Below the pieces are notes generated by a model. It had not been told where the DNA came from. It made no database searches and saw nothing but the letters and a program-made list of their open reading frames with translations. The translations under genes and the position numbers were made by a program. This document shows positions 37,435 to 48,735 of a stretch of DNA of 64,000 bases, piece by piece. Position 1 is the first letter of the stretch; every line of letters begins with the position of its first letter. This DNA comes from Candidula unifasciata (Eukaryota > Mollusca > Gastropoda > Stylommatophora > Geomitridae): positions 223,426 to 287,425 of the forward strand of contig CAJHNH020008536.1 of assembly GCA_905116865.2 (NCBI GenBank), in the 5' to 3' direction.

Positions 37435-37690
37435 GTAAGTACACATATTATCTTGTTTAGTACACATATTGTCTTGTTTAGTACACATATTGCCTTGTTT
37501 AGTACAGACCTTGTCTTGTTTAGTACACATGTTGTCTTGTTTAGTACACACGTTGTCTTGTTTAGTACACATGTTGTCTTGTTTAGTACACATGTTGTCT
37601 TGTTTAGTACACATGTTGTCTTGTTTAGTACACATATTGTCTTGTTTAGTACACATGTTGTCTTGTTTCGAACACATATTATCTTGTTTA
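37435..37690 (+). repeat. 21-bp minisatellite starting at a splice donor
   Basis: The unit GTACACATGTTGTCTTGTTT then A is present about 12 times. The first unit begins inside the donor GTAAGTACACAT of exon 3 of the unknown gene. With a 7-codon period both strands stay open (minus: CTKQDNM). Confidence 0.95.
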
Positions 37691-37834
37691 TGGTGGTTGC
37701 TTCATTTCTGGATGTGGACGGTGATTTGTTGTTGTTTCTACCAAGCTGAGTTAGATATTGGCAGCCCTGTTCTCTTCCTATGTGGCAGCTGAAGTTGTTT
37801 CAGCATCAGTAGAATGATGGGGAGGTTTTCTCTG

Positions 37835-37985
37835 GTGTTTAAACAAATTACAGGAGTGCTGGCTGGGTGGATATAATTGTTTCGTTTGTAGAGAGAATAA
37901 AAATCCTTACTTGCACAAATTGTGGCGACAGCACTGGTCATGCAGCGTTATTTCCTCAGGCTCACACTGTCAGTCTTTCCCCAAT
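37835..37985 (+). mobile_element. SINE family F fragment
   Basis: GAGAATAAAAATCCTTACTT, TTGTGGCGACAGCACTGGTC and ATGCAGCG...CCTCAGGCTC match the family F body. The head is truncated. Confidence 0.7.
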
Positions 37986-38279
37986 TCTACAGCACCAAGT
38001 GGTACTTTCATGCAGTAAAGACGGTTTTAAAATAGTTTAAACGTATGAAGCAGGCAATGAAGATATAGTCAGCGGTCATGTTGATTAGTTCTGGTTGCAA
38101 ATGAAGTTGACCCCATTAGGACTGCATACTAAGCAACCAACACCCAATGACCCAAAGAGTCACTAAGAAAACACATTAGACTCACCACTGAACAAATTGA
38201 AAATGTCAGAAAACTGAAATGCTCTATCTCCAGAATTACCACCAGGGAGACTGTTTAAAAGAAATCAGGGGTCAAGCCA

Positions 38280-38640
38280 TAGCAATACAGCAGCAGCAGT
38301 ACACACCAGTGCAGTGGTTATACAGCATTGATCATCAGTGCAAATGTTGAACTTTATTACACATTATTGTAGCTGTTGTACAGCATTGCACATCAGTGCA
38401 GCAGTTATACAGCATTGTACATCAGTGCAGCGGTTATACAGCATTGATCATCAGTGCAAATGTTGAACTTTATTATTGTAGCTGTTGTACAGCATTGCAC
38501 ATCAGTGCAGCAGTTAAACAGCATTACACATTAGTGCAGCAGTTATACAGCATTGTACATCAGTGCAGAGGTTATACAGCATTGCACATCATTGAAGAGG
38601 TTGAACAACATTACACATCAGTGCAAAATTCATGAGCATT
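38280..38640 (+). repeat. About 29-bp degenerate minisatellite
   Basis: Units of the type CAGTGCAGCAGTTATACAGC then ATTGCACAT, about 11 copies, with a longer duplicated block (ATCATCAGTGCAAATGTTGA at 38326 and 38446). Confidence 0.9.
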
Positions 38641-39235
38641 AAGATAGGATAACAAACACTGATAAATGAATACAAGCAAACATGTTGAACTTCCAATTTT
38701 CCTGTGGTGTCAGACACATACAAAAACTGACAAATAAATACAAGTAAAAATGTTGAACTTCCAATTTTCCTGTGGTGTCAGACACATACAAAAACTGACA
38801 AATAAATACAAGCAAACATGTTGAACTTCCAATTTTCCTGTGGTGTCAGACACATACAAAAACTGACAAATAAATACAAGTAAAAATGTTGAACTTCCAA
38901 TTTTCCTGTGGTGTCAGACACATACAAAAACTGACAAATAAATACAAGCAAACATGTTGAACTTCCAATTTTCCTGTGGTGTCAGACACATACAAAAACT
39001 GACAAATAAATACAAGTAAAAATGTTGAACTTCCAATTTTCCTGTGGTGTCAGACACATACAAAAACTGACAAATAAATACAAGTAAACATGTTGAACTT
39101 CCAATTTTCCTGTGGTGTCAGACACATACAAAAACTGACAAATAAATACAAGCAAACATGTTGAACTTCCAATTTTCCTGTGGTGTCAGACACATACAAA
39201 CACTGAACAGTGAATACAAGTAAACATGTTGAACT
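38640..39235 (+). repeat. 68-bp minisatellite, about 8-9 copies
   Basis: The unit contains GACAAATAAATACAAGTAAA, ATGTTGAACTTCCAATTTTC and CTGTGGTGTCAGACACATAC. Two variants (AAGTAAAAATG and AAGCAAACATG) alternate over much of the array, giving a 136-bp higher-order period. Confidence 0.95.
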
Positions 39236-39239
39236 TCTA

Positions 39240-40060
39240 ACTTTCCACGTGTGAATAATCATGAACCGTGTCAATAAAGGTGAAAACAGGCTTTTGAACT
39301 TTAATTATATACATGTGTCCCCAGTGTGAGACTGGGGATTTAGTAGTGGAACACAGTTTATGAAAAGATCCAAAGAAATCCATTGTCCAAATCCAAAGCA
39401 GGAAAATGGAAATGCTAATTCTTAACAGTTAACTTCAAGGCAAGACAAGGATATCAGATAGCAGCAGAAAATTGCTGTTTTAAGAGTTTCGGGTGCATAC
39501 TTATGAAGATTAGCTTTTGTGAGAAAGTAATTCATTCTAATAGATTAGTGCATTTAAGAATAAACTAAGGGGCGATTCATAATTGTTTATGCTGACCAAT
39601 TTAGCATGTAAAGAAGATTAGTATTACTTGGAATGATCTTCAGACGGAGTGTGAACTAACTAAATTAACATACCACTAAAGGTGGGGTAATTGTCTTACT
39701 TGAGGGGGCTTTGCTAAACAAGAAACAGGTGGATCCAGTTAGAACTTCATTGAATTTAGGGTTTATGTGTATAAGGTAAGAGTTGGGAGGTGGACATCCT
39801 GCCCTGCAGAGGATTGCAGGTGTCACTAGACTGGTGGTGACCCTTGAGGTAGCTGCATGGAGAGGACAAACCCGTCGATTGGTGCTTGTAGAGGCGAGAC
39901 GATGAATTAAGGAGCAGAGACCCAAGTAGAGGTTGTCCTGGGAGAACCTTGAAGGTGGGGATGGCCCTGTTGTACTCAGTGGTTAGGGCACTGATAATGA
40001 CAGTTGGAGGAAGACTGGCTAACATAAAACACGCGGACTGATGCTGTCATATCTGGTATT
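39240..40060. other. No gene recognised
   Basis: Two overlapping minus-strand frames at 39665-40025 (86 and 89 codons) have no family resemblance. The GC content rises around 39780-40020, which could mark an unrecognised element. Confidence 0.5.
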
Positions 40061-40061
40061 A

Positions 40062-40610
40062 CTCTCCTAGGAAGGTGTCATGTCCACAATGACGTTGACT
40101 GCAATGGATCTCCAGCACCTTCTGTATCTTGTCTTAGGAGTACACTCTCTCAGACTTCTGTTTGTCCATCTCTCGATGTTGTCCTCCCACTTCATTGTCC
40201 ATTGCTCTCTTGCCCTCGATCTTTTCCTCACGTATGGTTTTAATACGTGTATTGTCTTTAAATGTGGCCAAAATATTTCAGTGTTTTTTTTTAATTTTAT
40301 TTCTCTAAGTAATTCTCTTTTCATTTGCAGTCTGTCCAAAACCTCTGTATTAATTGGTTGTATTTGTTTCCATGAAATACGATTTATTTTTCTGTTTATT
40401 CACATTTCAAAAGCCCCAGTTTGATTTCTAGTTTCTAGTGCATTGTGAAAGTTCCTGCACAATACAGCAGAGATGAGTATGTAGATACTATTTGAGGATT
40501 CAGTATCTTGTTTATCTCTGTAGCTTATCTTGTTGAAGATTGTTTCAGCCCTTCCGGTCCTCTTTTTGATTTGTCTCACTTCTGCTATCATCTGCCATTA
40601 CGTTTCCAAG
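40062..40610 (-). mobile_element. Non-LTR RT C-terminal remnant (group R4)
   Basis: The minus strand reads REQWTMKWEDNIERWTNRSL then RECTPKTRYRRCWRSIAVNV, followed by a stop close to the copy's end. The KWEDNIxRWT motif recurs at 46830-47455 and 56400-56945. Confidence 0.8.
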
Positions 40611-40699
40611 ATTAGAGAAAATCGGGCTTTACTTCAGACATCAGTAATAATCAATCATACATAATATAGCATAATTTGATATAGCTGACATGCAGTAGC

Positions 40700-40800
40700 C
40701 ACCATCATCGGCTACATGCAGGCTGCAGTAATGCACTGTTCGAAGTACGCAGGCTGCAGTAATGCACTGTTCGAAGTACGCAGGCTGCAGTAATCCACTC
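40700..40800 (+). repeat. Short tandem repeat, 31-bp unit, 3 copies
   Basis: The unit GCAGGCTGCAGTAATGCACT then GTTCGAAGTAC is present about three times, the last one diverging. Confidence 0.85.
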
Positions 40801-41269
40801 TCCTTGATACACACTTCCCGCTGTTTCTTTCAGTCTCAAAATACAGCAAAGTTTTTATAGCACATTTTAAATGCACCGCCAAGGGGGTCAGAAACAAAGC
40901 AGTATGTACAAGTATGCGACATTAAACTCTGTAATCGTGACTTTAATGGCTGGGTTTTCTATACACACATATATATATATATTTAATGATCTGTAACATG
41001 TCACAGCATCGGAGAGTTGACAGAAACAGTATCAGACCATCTTAACCGTTGGGGGGTCTGAAATAATTGTTACTGTTTACTTGGCCTCTATTAATTTTAA
41101 ATAGCTGGGAGTTGGAGGGGAGCAGGGATATGTATAAGAAATCAACGGACGTTAGAAGCAAATGGATTGTGGTAAAGAGGTTTTATAATAATCAGAAACC
41201 CTTGCAATGGATGTTCAGTGTAGCCATTGTAATGTCTACCCGGTCATAAATAATTTTAGATTGTTAAAG

Positions 41270-41935
41270 GAGATTGTAGAAGCTGTATAAATTCTATCCT
41301 GATATGCAGAAATGAATCATGGGCAGTTTGTAGATTAGCTAAAAAATTATTTGGGGCTGCAAAGATGTGGTTTTATAGACGAATGATGAGAATACCTTGG
41401 ATAGCTGATAGAGTAATGAGGATGTTTTGAACGAAACCTACCCACAAAAAGAACTGATTGCCCACATCAGAAAGAGGCAATCTACATTCATAGAATGAGA
41501 AAACTGGAGTGCAATATGACAGAGGCGTCCGTGGCTTAGGCGTTGCGAGTCCGACTCGTAATCCAGCGTACCGCGATCGAAAACCACGCTTGCTGTGTGG
41601 ATTTTTATCATGGTATGGGGCGTCGCAGGTCGACCCAGCTTAAAATGGGTACCAGGATGGGCTGTCCTGGGAAAGGAAAGACAGCCGGCGTAATGCTGAC
41701 CACATTACCCACCGAGTGCTGATGGTCTGAAAAAATATGGACGCTCTTCCCATATGCCCGATACGCCTAAAGGCGTGGAAATGGATCTTACTTTACTTTA
41801 CTATAACATGACAGGAAGAAAGTTGGGGGAGAGGCAGAGAGAAAAGATACTACACAGTTTGACATCTTGGCATAGAGGATCATCTGATCAGAGATAATTC
41901 AAAGTACACGAGATGAAGGTTGTGGATATACATGA
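41270..41935 (+). mobile_element. Non-LTR RT C-terminal remnant (group R5), interrupted by a SINE
   Basis: Before the SINE the frames approximate AKMWFYRRMMRIPWIADRVM then a HIRKRQSTFI-like region. After it, GRKLGERQREKILHSLTSWH. The two halves are contiguous in the related copy at 58860-59340. Confidence 0.75.
41523..41807 (+). mobile_element. SINE family A copy nested in an RT remnant
   Basis: Flanked by ATGACAG (41516-41522 and 41808-41814; ten bases if one mismatch is allowed). The head GGCGTCCGTGGCTTAGGCG has a B-box-like GCGATCGAAAAC. The body has AAAATGGGTACCAGGATGGG and the tail CTTACTTTACTTTA. Confidence 0.9.
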
Positions 41936-41969
41936 CTACCAACGCCGTACGGCATGGATTTTAAGAAGG

Positions 41970-42760
41970 GACAAAGATCCGCGGCTTAGGCGTTGTGAAC
42001 GCACTTCGAAAATGCTGGAAGTGCCGGGTTTGATCCTCGCTGTAAGCGATTTTGGCAACAGACCGTTCTGCGTTGGTTTCGACAGTGATATCCAGAACGG
42101 ACCGTGGCAAAGCACTGGTACTCTACTGAATGTAACAAATTGGCAAGAAGAACCACGACGCCAAGAAATGCTGGGGTTCGTTCTGCATCTTCCTGTAAAG
42201 CAGTGTTCCTCTAACCTTTTTATACCTGGAGCCCATTAGAAAAAAGGGGTAGGTAGCAGTGTATTTAGTAAGTCATGCGTCGTACAATCACAAGTTTCAG
42301 CTGATGCAGCATACATCGACTACCGGGTTGCCTGTTGGCCCGCCGGTAAACCATATCGTCGCTGGTCGGGACAGTATTTGGGTCTTATCTTTTGATCGCT
42401 CCAACACTGCAGGAGTCCTTTTCGGGACTCTCGGTGGCGTGCAGTGCTAAGCCATTTTATATGGCGCACATAAAGCCTAGTCACTATTATAACCTAAACA
42501 TCCACCTTGGGAGATGCTGGTTGAACGTGACAATTTCATTTCCCCAGCAAATCGCCTGTCTACCTAACAGTGCACCACTTTTTTTTTAAATTCTCTTCCT
42601 TGCGGAATTAATCCCACAACAGAGTCCTGGAAGAGAAACACTACTTATCATTCTACCCCGTTATATGATTGTATGGGGAAATCTTGGGCGACCCGCCTAA
42701 GCTTTTCTGTGGCCCAAGGGTTAATCAAGAACGCTGCTGTGAAGGATATGCGACTAACTT
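41970..42760 (+). mobile_element. SINE family C copy, split by a hAT MITE
   Basis: The head (GATCCGCGGCTTAGGCGTTG ... GGGTTTGATCCTCGC) and body (GCGTTGGTTTCGACAGTG) run to TTCCTGTAAAG at 42200. The tail resumes with GGATATGCGACTAAC after 42744. Confidence 0.8.
42201..42736. mobile_element. hAT-type MITE nested in a SINE
   Basis: Inverted ends CAGTGTTCCTCTAACC and (reverse complement of the right end) CAGCGTTCTTGATTAACC. It is flanked by CTGTAAAG and CTGTGAAG, an 8-base duplication with one change. The inside carries no transposase. Confidence 0.75.
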
Positions 42761-43021
42761 TTAATTAAGGCAGGGAGGATCTGTCTATTTAGTCATGTTC
42801 TTAAAGGACATAGCCTTGGCAGCTTCTGGTATTGTCAGTTATATGAGTCATAAGATTGCCATAAATTAAGCACATTCTCAAATGAAATTGATAAAGAATC
42901 ACAAAACAGACAATGAAATAAGAAGCAAATAAATTTAGCAGAAGGTGACGTTTAACGACGAACGTCTGTTTAAAAAAAGGTGGGGGGGGGGGGGGGGGAG
43001 GCAGATTAGCTACCTTAAACA

Positions 43022-43365
43022 ATTTGGGGAAACCGCCTTGCTGTAGTGGCTAGACGCTCGTCTACTGATCAGAAGGTCGTGGGTTCGTGTCCTGGCGTTA
43101 CTGGACTTTTTAAAAAATGACTTTGGCTGCCAGGTCACCGCAGCCTTGAGTGATTACCAGTTAGATTCATGGAAAGTAAAAGCGGCCGGCCTGGTACTGA
43201 ACACATCACCTATATCACCCACATCATCATATATATTTAAGGGGGGGGGGGAGGGAGACTCCAGCTGCCCAGGCGCCAGGTATCGGCATATCCGAAGTGA
43301 GCACACCTTAATTGACCACACCATGCCCACGAGCTTCCCGTCTTACAGCAGTGTCATCTGTTAGC
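43022..43365 (+). mobile_element. SINE family B copy
   Basis: The tRNA-like head CCGCCTTGCTGTAGTGGCTA ... GGTCGTGGGTTCGTGTCC has a B-box. The body has AAAGTAAAAGCGGCCGGCCT. A poly-G run at 43240 and a duplicated CAC motif follow. Confidence 0.75.
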
Positions 43366-43534
43366 TTAGGGCGTCGAATCTGGGCTAGGTGAGATATGTC
43401 AGGCATCGTATGACTGCGTATCTGGGATGTTCATGTGAGAGTGAGAGCTTCTTCTACATGTGCCACCTTATCTTGCCACGGCAGAGACTTGTCAGAAGCA
43501 GGACATGTGGCCAGGAGCGTGCAGGTCTGTTGTC

Positions 43535-43805
43535 ACCCTAAGTAAAGTTAAGAACCCTTTCCACGCCTTTGGGCGCATCGGGCATATGGGAAGAGCATCT
43601 ATATTTTTTAACAGACTAATCGGGACTAGGTTGGTAATGTGGTCAACATTACGCCGGCCGTCTTTACTTCCCCAGGACATACATCCTGGTACCCATTTTA
43701 GGCTGGGTCGACCTGAAAAAAATCCACGCAGCCAGCAGTGGGTTTCGATCGCGGTACGTTGGAATTAGAGTCGGACTCGCAGTGCCTAAGCCATGGACTT
43801 TGCGT
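43535..43805 (-). mobile_element. SINE family A copy
   Basis: Minus-strand copy from the TTAACTTTACTTA-type tail (43535) through CATATGGGAAGAGC, TGGTACCCATTTTAGGCTGG and the head GTGGGTTTCGATCGCGGTAC ... GCCTAAGCCATGGAC. Confidence 0.85.
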
Positions 43806-43847
43806 TGTCATCCCGAAGCTTGGAATGTACTCGCTGGAACTGACGCT

Positions 43848-44122
43848 TCGGGGAGCCGCCGTGGTGAAGCGGCTAATCCCTATGGGTCCAAAGGTCTTGT
43901 ATTCAAATCCGGACATTGCTGGGGTGGGTTTCTTTCAAAAATGACATTGGCACCTAGGTCGACGCAGCCTGAAATGGGTACCAGGTTAAAGACATGGAAA
44001 GCAAAGGCTTCAGGCGGGAGGTTGACCACATTAAACGCCAAGTGCCGATTGGTCTATGAAATATAGGCTAGCCCAAAACCCACGAAGGCGTGGAATAGGT
44101 CCCTTACACGATTTTACTATAA
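43848..44122 (+). mobile_element. SINE with family B-type head and shared A/B body
   Basis: The head GGGGAGCCGCCGTGGTGAAG ... GTCTTGTATTCAAATCC differs from family A, but the body (CGACGCAGCCTGAAATGGGT, ACCAGG) and tail (AAGTGCCGATTGGTCTATGA, GAAGGCGTGGAA) are shared. It lies back to back with the family A copy. Confidence 0.8.
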
Positions 44123-44500
44123 CTTAGGGCGACCAGCAGGATGGCTTAGTGCGGAGCAGACAACATTCGTCACTATCGTATCCTCAGCCAGCGACACAGG
44201 GATGCAGAGATGCCAGACCACACATGGTGGTCAACAGCGGCCAGGGCACATGCCGGTTAAGATTTTTATAAACGCCTCTCCGCAAAAAGGTTTCCTGGCC
44301 AACGTAGATAGGATCTGGCCTGTGTGTTTGCAGACTGTTGATTCCTGCTCATTCAGGCAGGCAGATACACCACGACTTCGAAGGAAAAGCCCCTAACCAG
44401 TCGCCTTTTACGACATACTTGCTAGGAGGCAGTGTGTCTGTTCTATCTTCTCTCCCCCCCCCCTTTCCTCCAAATGGGAGCCCGGGACCCATACGGGGAA
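44117..44500. mobile_element. SINE family D-related copy
   Basis: GGTTTCCTGGCCAACGTAGA then TAGGATC, GTTTGCAGACTGTTGATTCC, TCGAAGGAAAAGCCCCTAAC and AGTCGCCTTTTACGAC resemble family D blocks but in mixed order. The upstream part (44130-44240) is unassigned. Confidence 0.55.
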
Positions 44501-44504
44501 TATT

Positions 44505-45040
44505 ATACAGATGGTAAAGACAGTTAAGTGTCGATTTATGCAGAAGAGCTTTGTTTCTACCGCCCCACTTCTTTAAGATAAAAACAAGCTGGCTACAGGT
44601 GTGTTTACAAAATACAGTGCTTATCCTATATTCTCGACACTTTTACAGGTAATTGCGGGTTGCCCGAGGCCGATCCACCTTCCTTGCATATTTGAATTTT
44701 TTTTTACATTTGTTCCTCTGATTTGCTGGGCCAGATTTCGTTATTAAAAGATAATGTGCCGTGGCAGTGCAACCGGCGATTTAATCCTGATTTTTCGCTG
44801 CACTTTAATCGCATTTTATAATTTACTGTTATTGATTTCTTTCGGTGGCGCACAATTTGCGGACGTCTGTTCTTCAATTGTTGTATTGTCAAAGATTGTG
44901 TTGGTTTTTAATGTTGGTTTGTATGTGTGTTATATAGTGTGGTCAATGTGCCAGATCCACGTCACAGATGAAAGTATAGCGGGGCAGAAATCTGTATCCA
45001 AAATGGCCCATGTTAGAAACAATTTATAACAGCATTTTTC
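44505..45040. other. Unrecognised ORF region
   Basis: A 91-codon plus-strand frame at 44754-45029 starts MCRGSATGD and has hydrophobic stretches (FYNLLLLISFGGAQF; IVLVFNVGLYVCYIVW). It has no family resemblance and no splice context I can defend. Probably chance. Confidence 0.3.
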
Positions 45041-45049
45041 CTGAACACC

Positions 45050-45690
45050 GTGGAAGAACCACACTGCTGTCTTTTATTCGTGGTGATGGTGATAGTAGTA
45101 GTAGTAGTAGCAGCAGTAGTAGTAGTTATCGATGTGCTGATGGTGGTAGTAATAACTGTATAAATTTCCAGATTATTGGCAACTATTATCCTCTTTTAAC
45201 TTATAAGGCGGAAAGTGCAATAGTACGGACATGTAGTAACACCTAACGGCGTCTCAAAAACACAAAGTACTACAGGGCGCAGTAGAGAAGAAAAGAGGTA
45301 GACCAAGAACGATCTGGTTACAGAACCTGACTGACTAGACAGGTCTTACGTGCAACCTTGAAATCCATCGCATCTGACTGTCAAAGGTAGAGGTAGCTGA
45401 TCGGTAAACAGCAACTGATGACCCAACGACATGCATTGTTACGGAGTGATGAAGTAACTTTAGTAGTAACAGCAGCAGTAGTAACAGCAACAGTAGTAGT
45501 AGTAACAGCAACAGTAGTAGTAGTAACAGCAACAGTAGTAGTAGTAGTAGCAGCAACAGTAGTAGTAGTAGCAACAACAGTAGTAGCAATACCAGCAGTG
45601 GTAGTAGTGGTGGTAACAGCAACAGTAGCAGAAGTGGTAACATCAACAGTAGTAGTAATTGCAACATAAACAGTAGTAAATTGGTTGTAG
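45050..45690 (+). repeat. AGT/AAC trinucleotide arrays around an RT tail
   Basis: AGT-type tracts occur at 45090-45125 and 45455-45670 (AGTAGTAACAGCAACAGT mixtures). Between them (45180-45450) is a group R3 RT tail. A minus-strand frame of 221 codons here is mostly poly-Leu from the trinucleotide array. Confidence 0.9.
45180..45450 (+). mobile_element. Non-LTR RT C-terminal fragment (group R3)
   Basis: In shifted frames it carries EKKRGRPRTIWLQNLTD then a TDDPTTCIVTE-like end. At the nucleotide level it shares AATAGTACGGACATGTAGTA and GCAACTGATGACCCAACGAC with 53935-54310. Confidence 0.7.
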
Positions 45691-46194
45691 TCTTTTGCGG
45701 TGTATTGATATTGGCCGCAGCATGAGCTATAATAATAGATGTTACACCAGTAGTTGTCTGTGCACTGCCTGCAATCTCCAAAAGTGTAAAAGGCGCCCAG
45801 CGCAACTCACACCCAAAACTTTTGTAGAATTTGCGAAATTGTGTATTGGTGCTACTGAACGTCTGATCTCCATCTCTAATCGACAGGCAGCATTCCTCTC
45901 GCACTGTGAAAATGAAAATGTCCAGACTCCAATTGGTTTTCTCATATGTCTCCGAGCCATTTGTAGAACTGTGTTGTGTGTCCGTCAGCGTACTGGTCAA
46001 CTCCTAAGCCATAGTCGTCGACACTTAACATAGAACTACCCACTAAATCAAGACTAATGTGGGTGTTGCTTAAGGAGGTTCTGTTTTCCTGCATTCCTAC
46101 CAAGACAACACTAAACTTCCCGTGTACTACTACTGTTCAAAACGAAATGCTACACAGATGAGTGCATTTGTGACAGGTCGGTCCTGGCAGTCAG

Positions 46195-46460
46195 AGGGTA
46201 TCTTAGCTATGCTTTAGTTAAAGTTATGTATCCTTTACAGGACGTTGCAGAAACAACCCCAGTATTTTTGTGTGGCTGTTGTGGGTTTTCTAGGCAAGTT
46301 TGCGTCCACTAGTTTGCCATTGCTTTCTGGGGGTTTGGCTTCTCGATACCACTGTCGAAACCAAAGCAAGACGCAAGACCCGCAGCTGGGATCGAACCCG
46401 GCACCCCAGCGTTAATAATCGCGTTCGCGACTCCCTAGTCACAGACGCGACTATGCGTTA
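46195..46460 (-). mobile_element. SINE family C copy
   Basis: The minus-strand head (GGGATCGAACCCGGCACCCC on plus, a B-box complement), body GATACCACTGTCGAAACCAA and tail TATCCTTTACAGGACGTTGC make this one of the most complete family C copies. Confidence 0.85.
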
Positions 46461-46532
46461 GTACCCCTGTTTAATATAGTGTTATACAAAACTGTTCTGC
46501 TGGGGACAGATTGAAAATAAAGGTATAAAAAA

Positions 46533-46785
46533 AAGTAAAGGACCCTTTTCCGCGCCATTAGGCATATAGGGCTAGACCTATATTTTATAGACCAATCGGC
46601 ACAAGATGAGTGATGTGGTCAGCATTACGCTGGCCGCCTCTACTTCCCGGGACTGTACCCGGTACCCACTCAAGGCTGGGTCAACTAGGGAGCTAAGGTC
46701 ATTTTTGAAAAAAGTCCGGCTTCGCCATGGAGCGAACCCACGACTTTCCGATCCGCGGCGAGCGTCTAGCCGCTCGCGTGATCAT
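46533..46785 (-). mobile_element. SINE family B copy
   Basis: CCCTTTTCCGCGCCATTAGG, TGTGGTCAGCATTACGCTGG, AAGGCTGGGTCAACTAGGG and the head TGGAGCGAACCCACGACTTT ... CGAGCGTCTAGCCGCTCGCG. Complete in minus orientation. Confidence 0.85.
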
Positions 46786-46829
46786 ATATCAGAACAAGAA
46801 CGAAGTTTCTGCTGTCTTGTGGCGGTAAT

Positions 46830-47455
46830 GTTATGGCAAAATTGAGACAGAAATCAAAAATAGAATAGGAATGGTCAAGGAACTGTCTTCATTAGGATGC
46901 GAACATTATTGACGGCTAGAGAAATCAACAACACATTAAAAAAAAATAGTCATATGGTATGTCGAGTCCACCTTACTGTATAGTGCAGAAACATGGACAA
47001 TTAGTAGAAAATTACATTGAGTCCGGAAATGTGGATATATTTCAAGGAAACATTAACGGTTACATAGGTTCTGTTAATATTGCGAATGAAGGGAGAGTTA
47101 TGGGCTGGGGGGGGGAGGGGCAATTGATATAGTGTTGCCACATTAAAATGTATATCATTCTTTACCTTTACAATCCACACTGGAGGGAAAGGTCAAGGGC
47201 AAGAGAATATGAGGTAAGCAACGATATAAATGGGAGGACAGCATTTGGAGCTGGGCAAACAGCTGTCTAGGAGAGTGTAGTATCAAGAGATAGAGTGCCG
47301 AGAGCAAGAGATAAACAACGATATAAGTGGGAGGACACCGGGACATTGACGAACAGCAGTCAGAGAGAGAGAGAGAGACAGCACAATCGAGTTAAGGCAG
47401 AACTGTTAAAGATCCATTGTATCCAACCTGCATCGCGGAGACGGCACCTGATTGT
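46830..47455 (+). mobile_element. Non-LTR RT C-terminal remnant (group R4)
   Basis: Shifted frames give TEIKNRIGMVKELSSLGC, STLLYSAETWTISRKL and RYKWEDS. It ends GCGGAGACGGCACCTG, matching GGAGACGGCACCTG of the copy ending at 56945. The KWED segment is partly duplicated (47220 and 47315). Confidence 0.75.
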
Positions 47456-48440
47456 TTAAGACTGTGTTGAGTTCATTTCTTGTCTCGTTAACAGTTTGCT
47501 TCCCCTCTGTCGTGTCCCTGGAGTGTTGGTGATGTCATCTGTGACTCGGTTGTTTTGTACACGAACTGCAAAGCGTGTTTCTGTGTTTGTCTGGTCTGGC
47601 AGTTCTACGTCCTGTTTGTAAACCTCTTTTCTTTCCTAGGAAACTAGACGTATGTGGTTTTTGTGTGTGTGTGTGTTTGATAAACATGGCCTCTGTGTAG
47701 AATAAGGGGAATGCAGTGAGAGAGAGAGAGGTAGGGAGATTTTGTTAAATTCCAGTGAATTAGCATGCGAGGAAAGACGCTCATCTGGTTAGGGCACACA
47801 GAGAAACATATAAGTAGAATATAACTAGAATTTCATTTTACCGGAACCCACGGAATAGAAGGGATATAGAATATAAAACAGATCGTGGAGAACGTGTAAA
47901 CACGTGTGAAACAACCCATCCGATTCTGCTCCACTAAAATGTTTATAGTAGTTTTACTCGTTGTGATTGAGGGCTTCGTTGGCATCGGCCTTCTTGCTCA
48001 GATACCCACCCTCTGCCATGCTCACCGAAGAACACCGTTGGTGTGAACGCTTGTGTGTGTGTGTGGCAAGTGGGCTATTTTAAAGACCATTTACCAGGGA
48101 CTGCCGAGTGAAGGCGGCGTACAAACCAAATATGTAAAAGGGACAATTGTGTTGGGGATTTAGGTGGGGTTCGCTCACAGAAGACGCTTGAACGATCTAA
48201 CCGAGTGTCTGGGACAAATTATTTCTACACCATCGACTTTTCTAGTGGGAGGAGGGAAGCATCTTTGAGCTTGCCCGGTTGTTCCTCTTATGTCTTAACA
48301 AGTAACTACGCAATTGTAGCTAGAGAGTTACAAGTTAGTTGCTTATCCTCTTTTCCTAGATCAGAATCTATTGTATATAGTTATTTTACAGTACCTATAC
48401 TGACTCAGCGGGACAGCGCTACCCTCGTGGACCATAGTTT
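47456..48440. other. No gene recognised
   Basis: Contains short GA and GT runs. The segment at 48400-48456 ends TTTGCCCATCCCTGCTTGAA, which could be the right end of a hAT-type MITE, but no left end was found. Confidence 0.5.
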
Positions 48441-48449
48441 GCCCATCCC

Positions 48450-48735
48450 TGCTTGAACATGATAGAAAATGGTGACTGCATATTTGAGTGACTGAGAATT
48501 ATGACTGCATATTTTAGAATGACTGAGAATTGTAACCGCATATTTTAGAGTAAGGATTGTGACTACATTTTTTAGAGTAACTGAGAATATTGACATTTTT
48601 TTTAGAGTAACTGAGAATATTGACTGCATTTTTTAGTGTAACTGAAAATTGTGACTGCATCATTTTTAGAGTGACTGAGAATTGGACCGCATATTTTAGA
48701 GTCGCTGAGAATTGTGACTGCGTTTTCCTGTTTCT
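48450..48735 (+). repeat. About 31-33-bp degenerate minisatellite
   Basis: Units of the type TGACTGCATATTTTAGAGTG then ACTGAGAATTG, about 9 copies with length changes. Confidence 0.88.

Noticed and set aside
45335..46000. 221-codon minus-strand ORF with a long poly-Leu run
   Set aside because: The centre is the AGT/AAC trinucleotide array; the flanks have no family resemblance.
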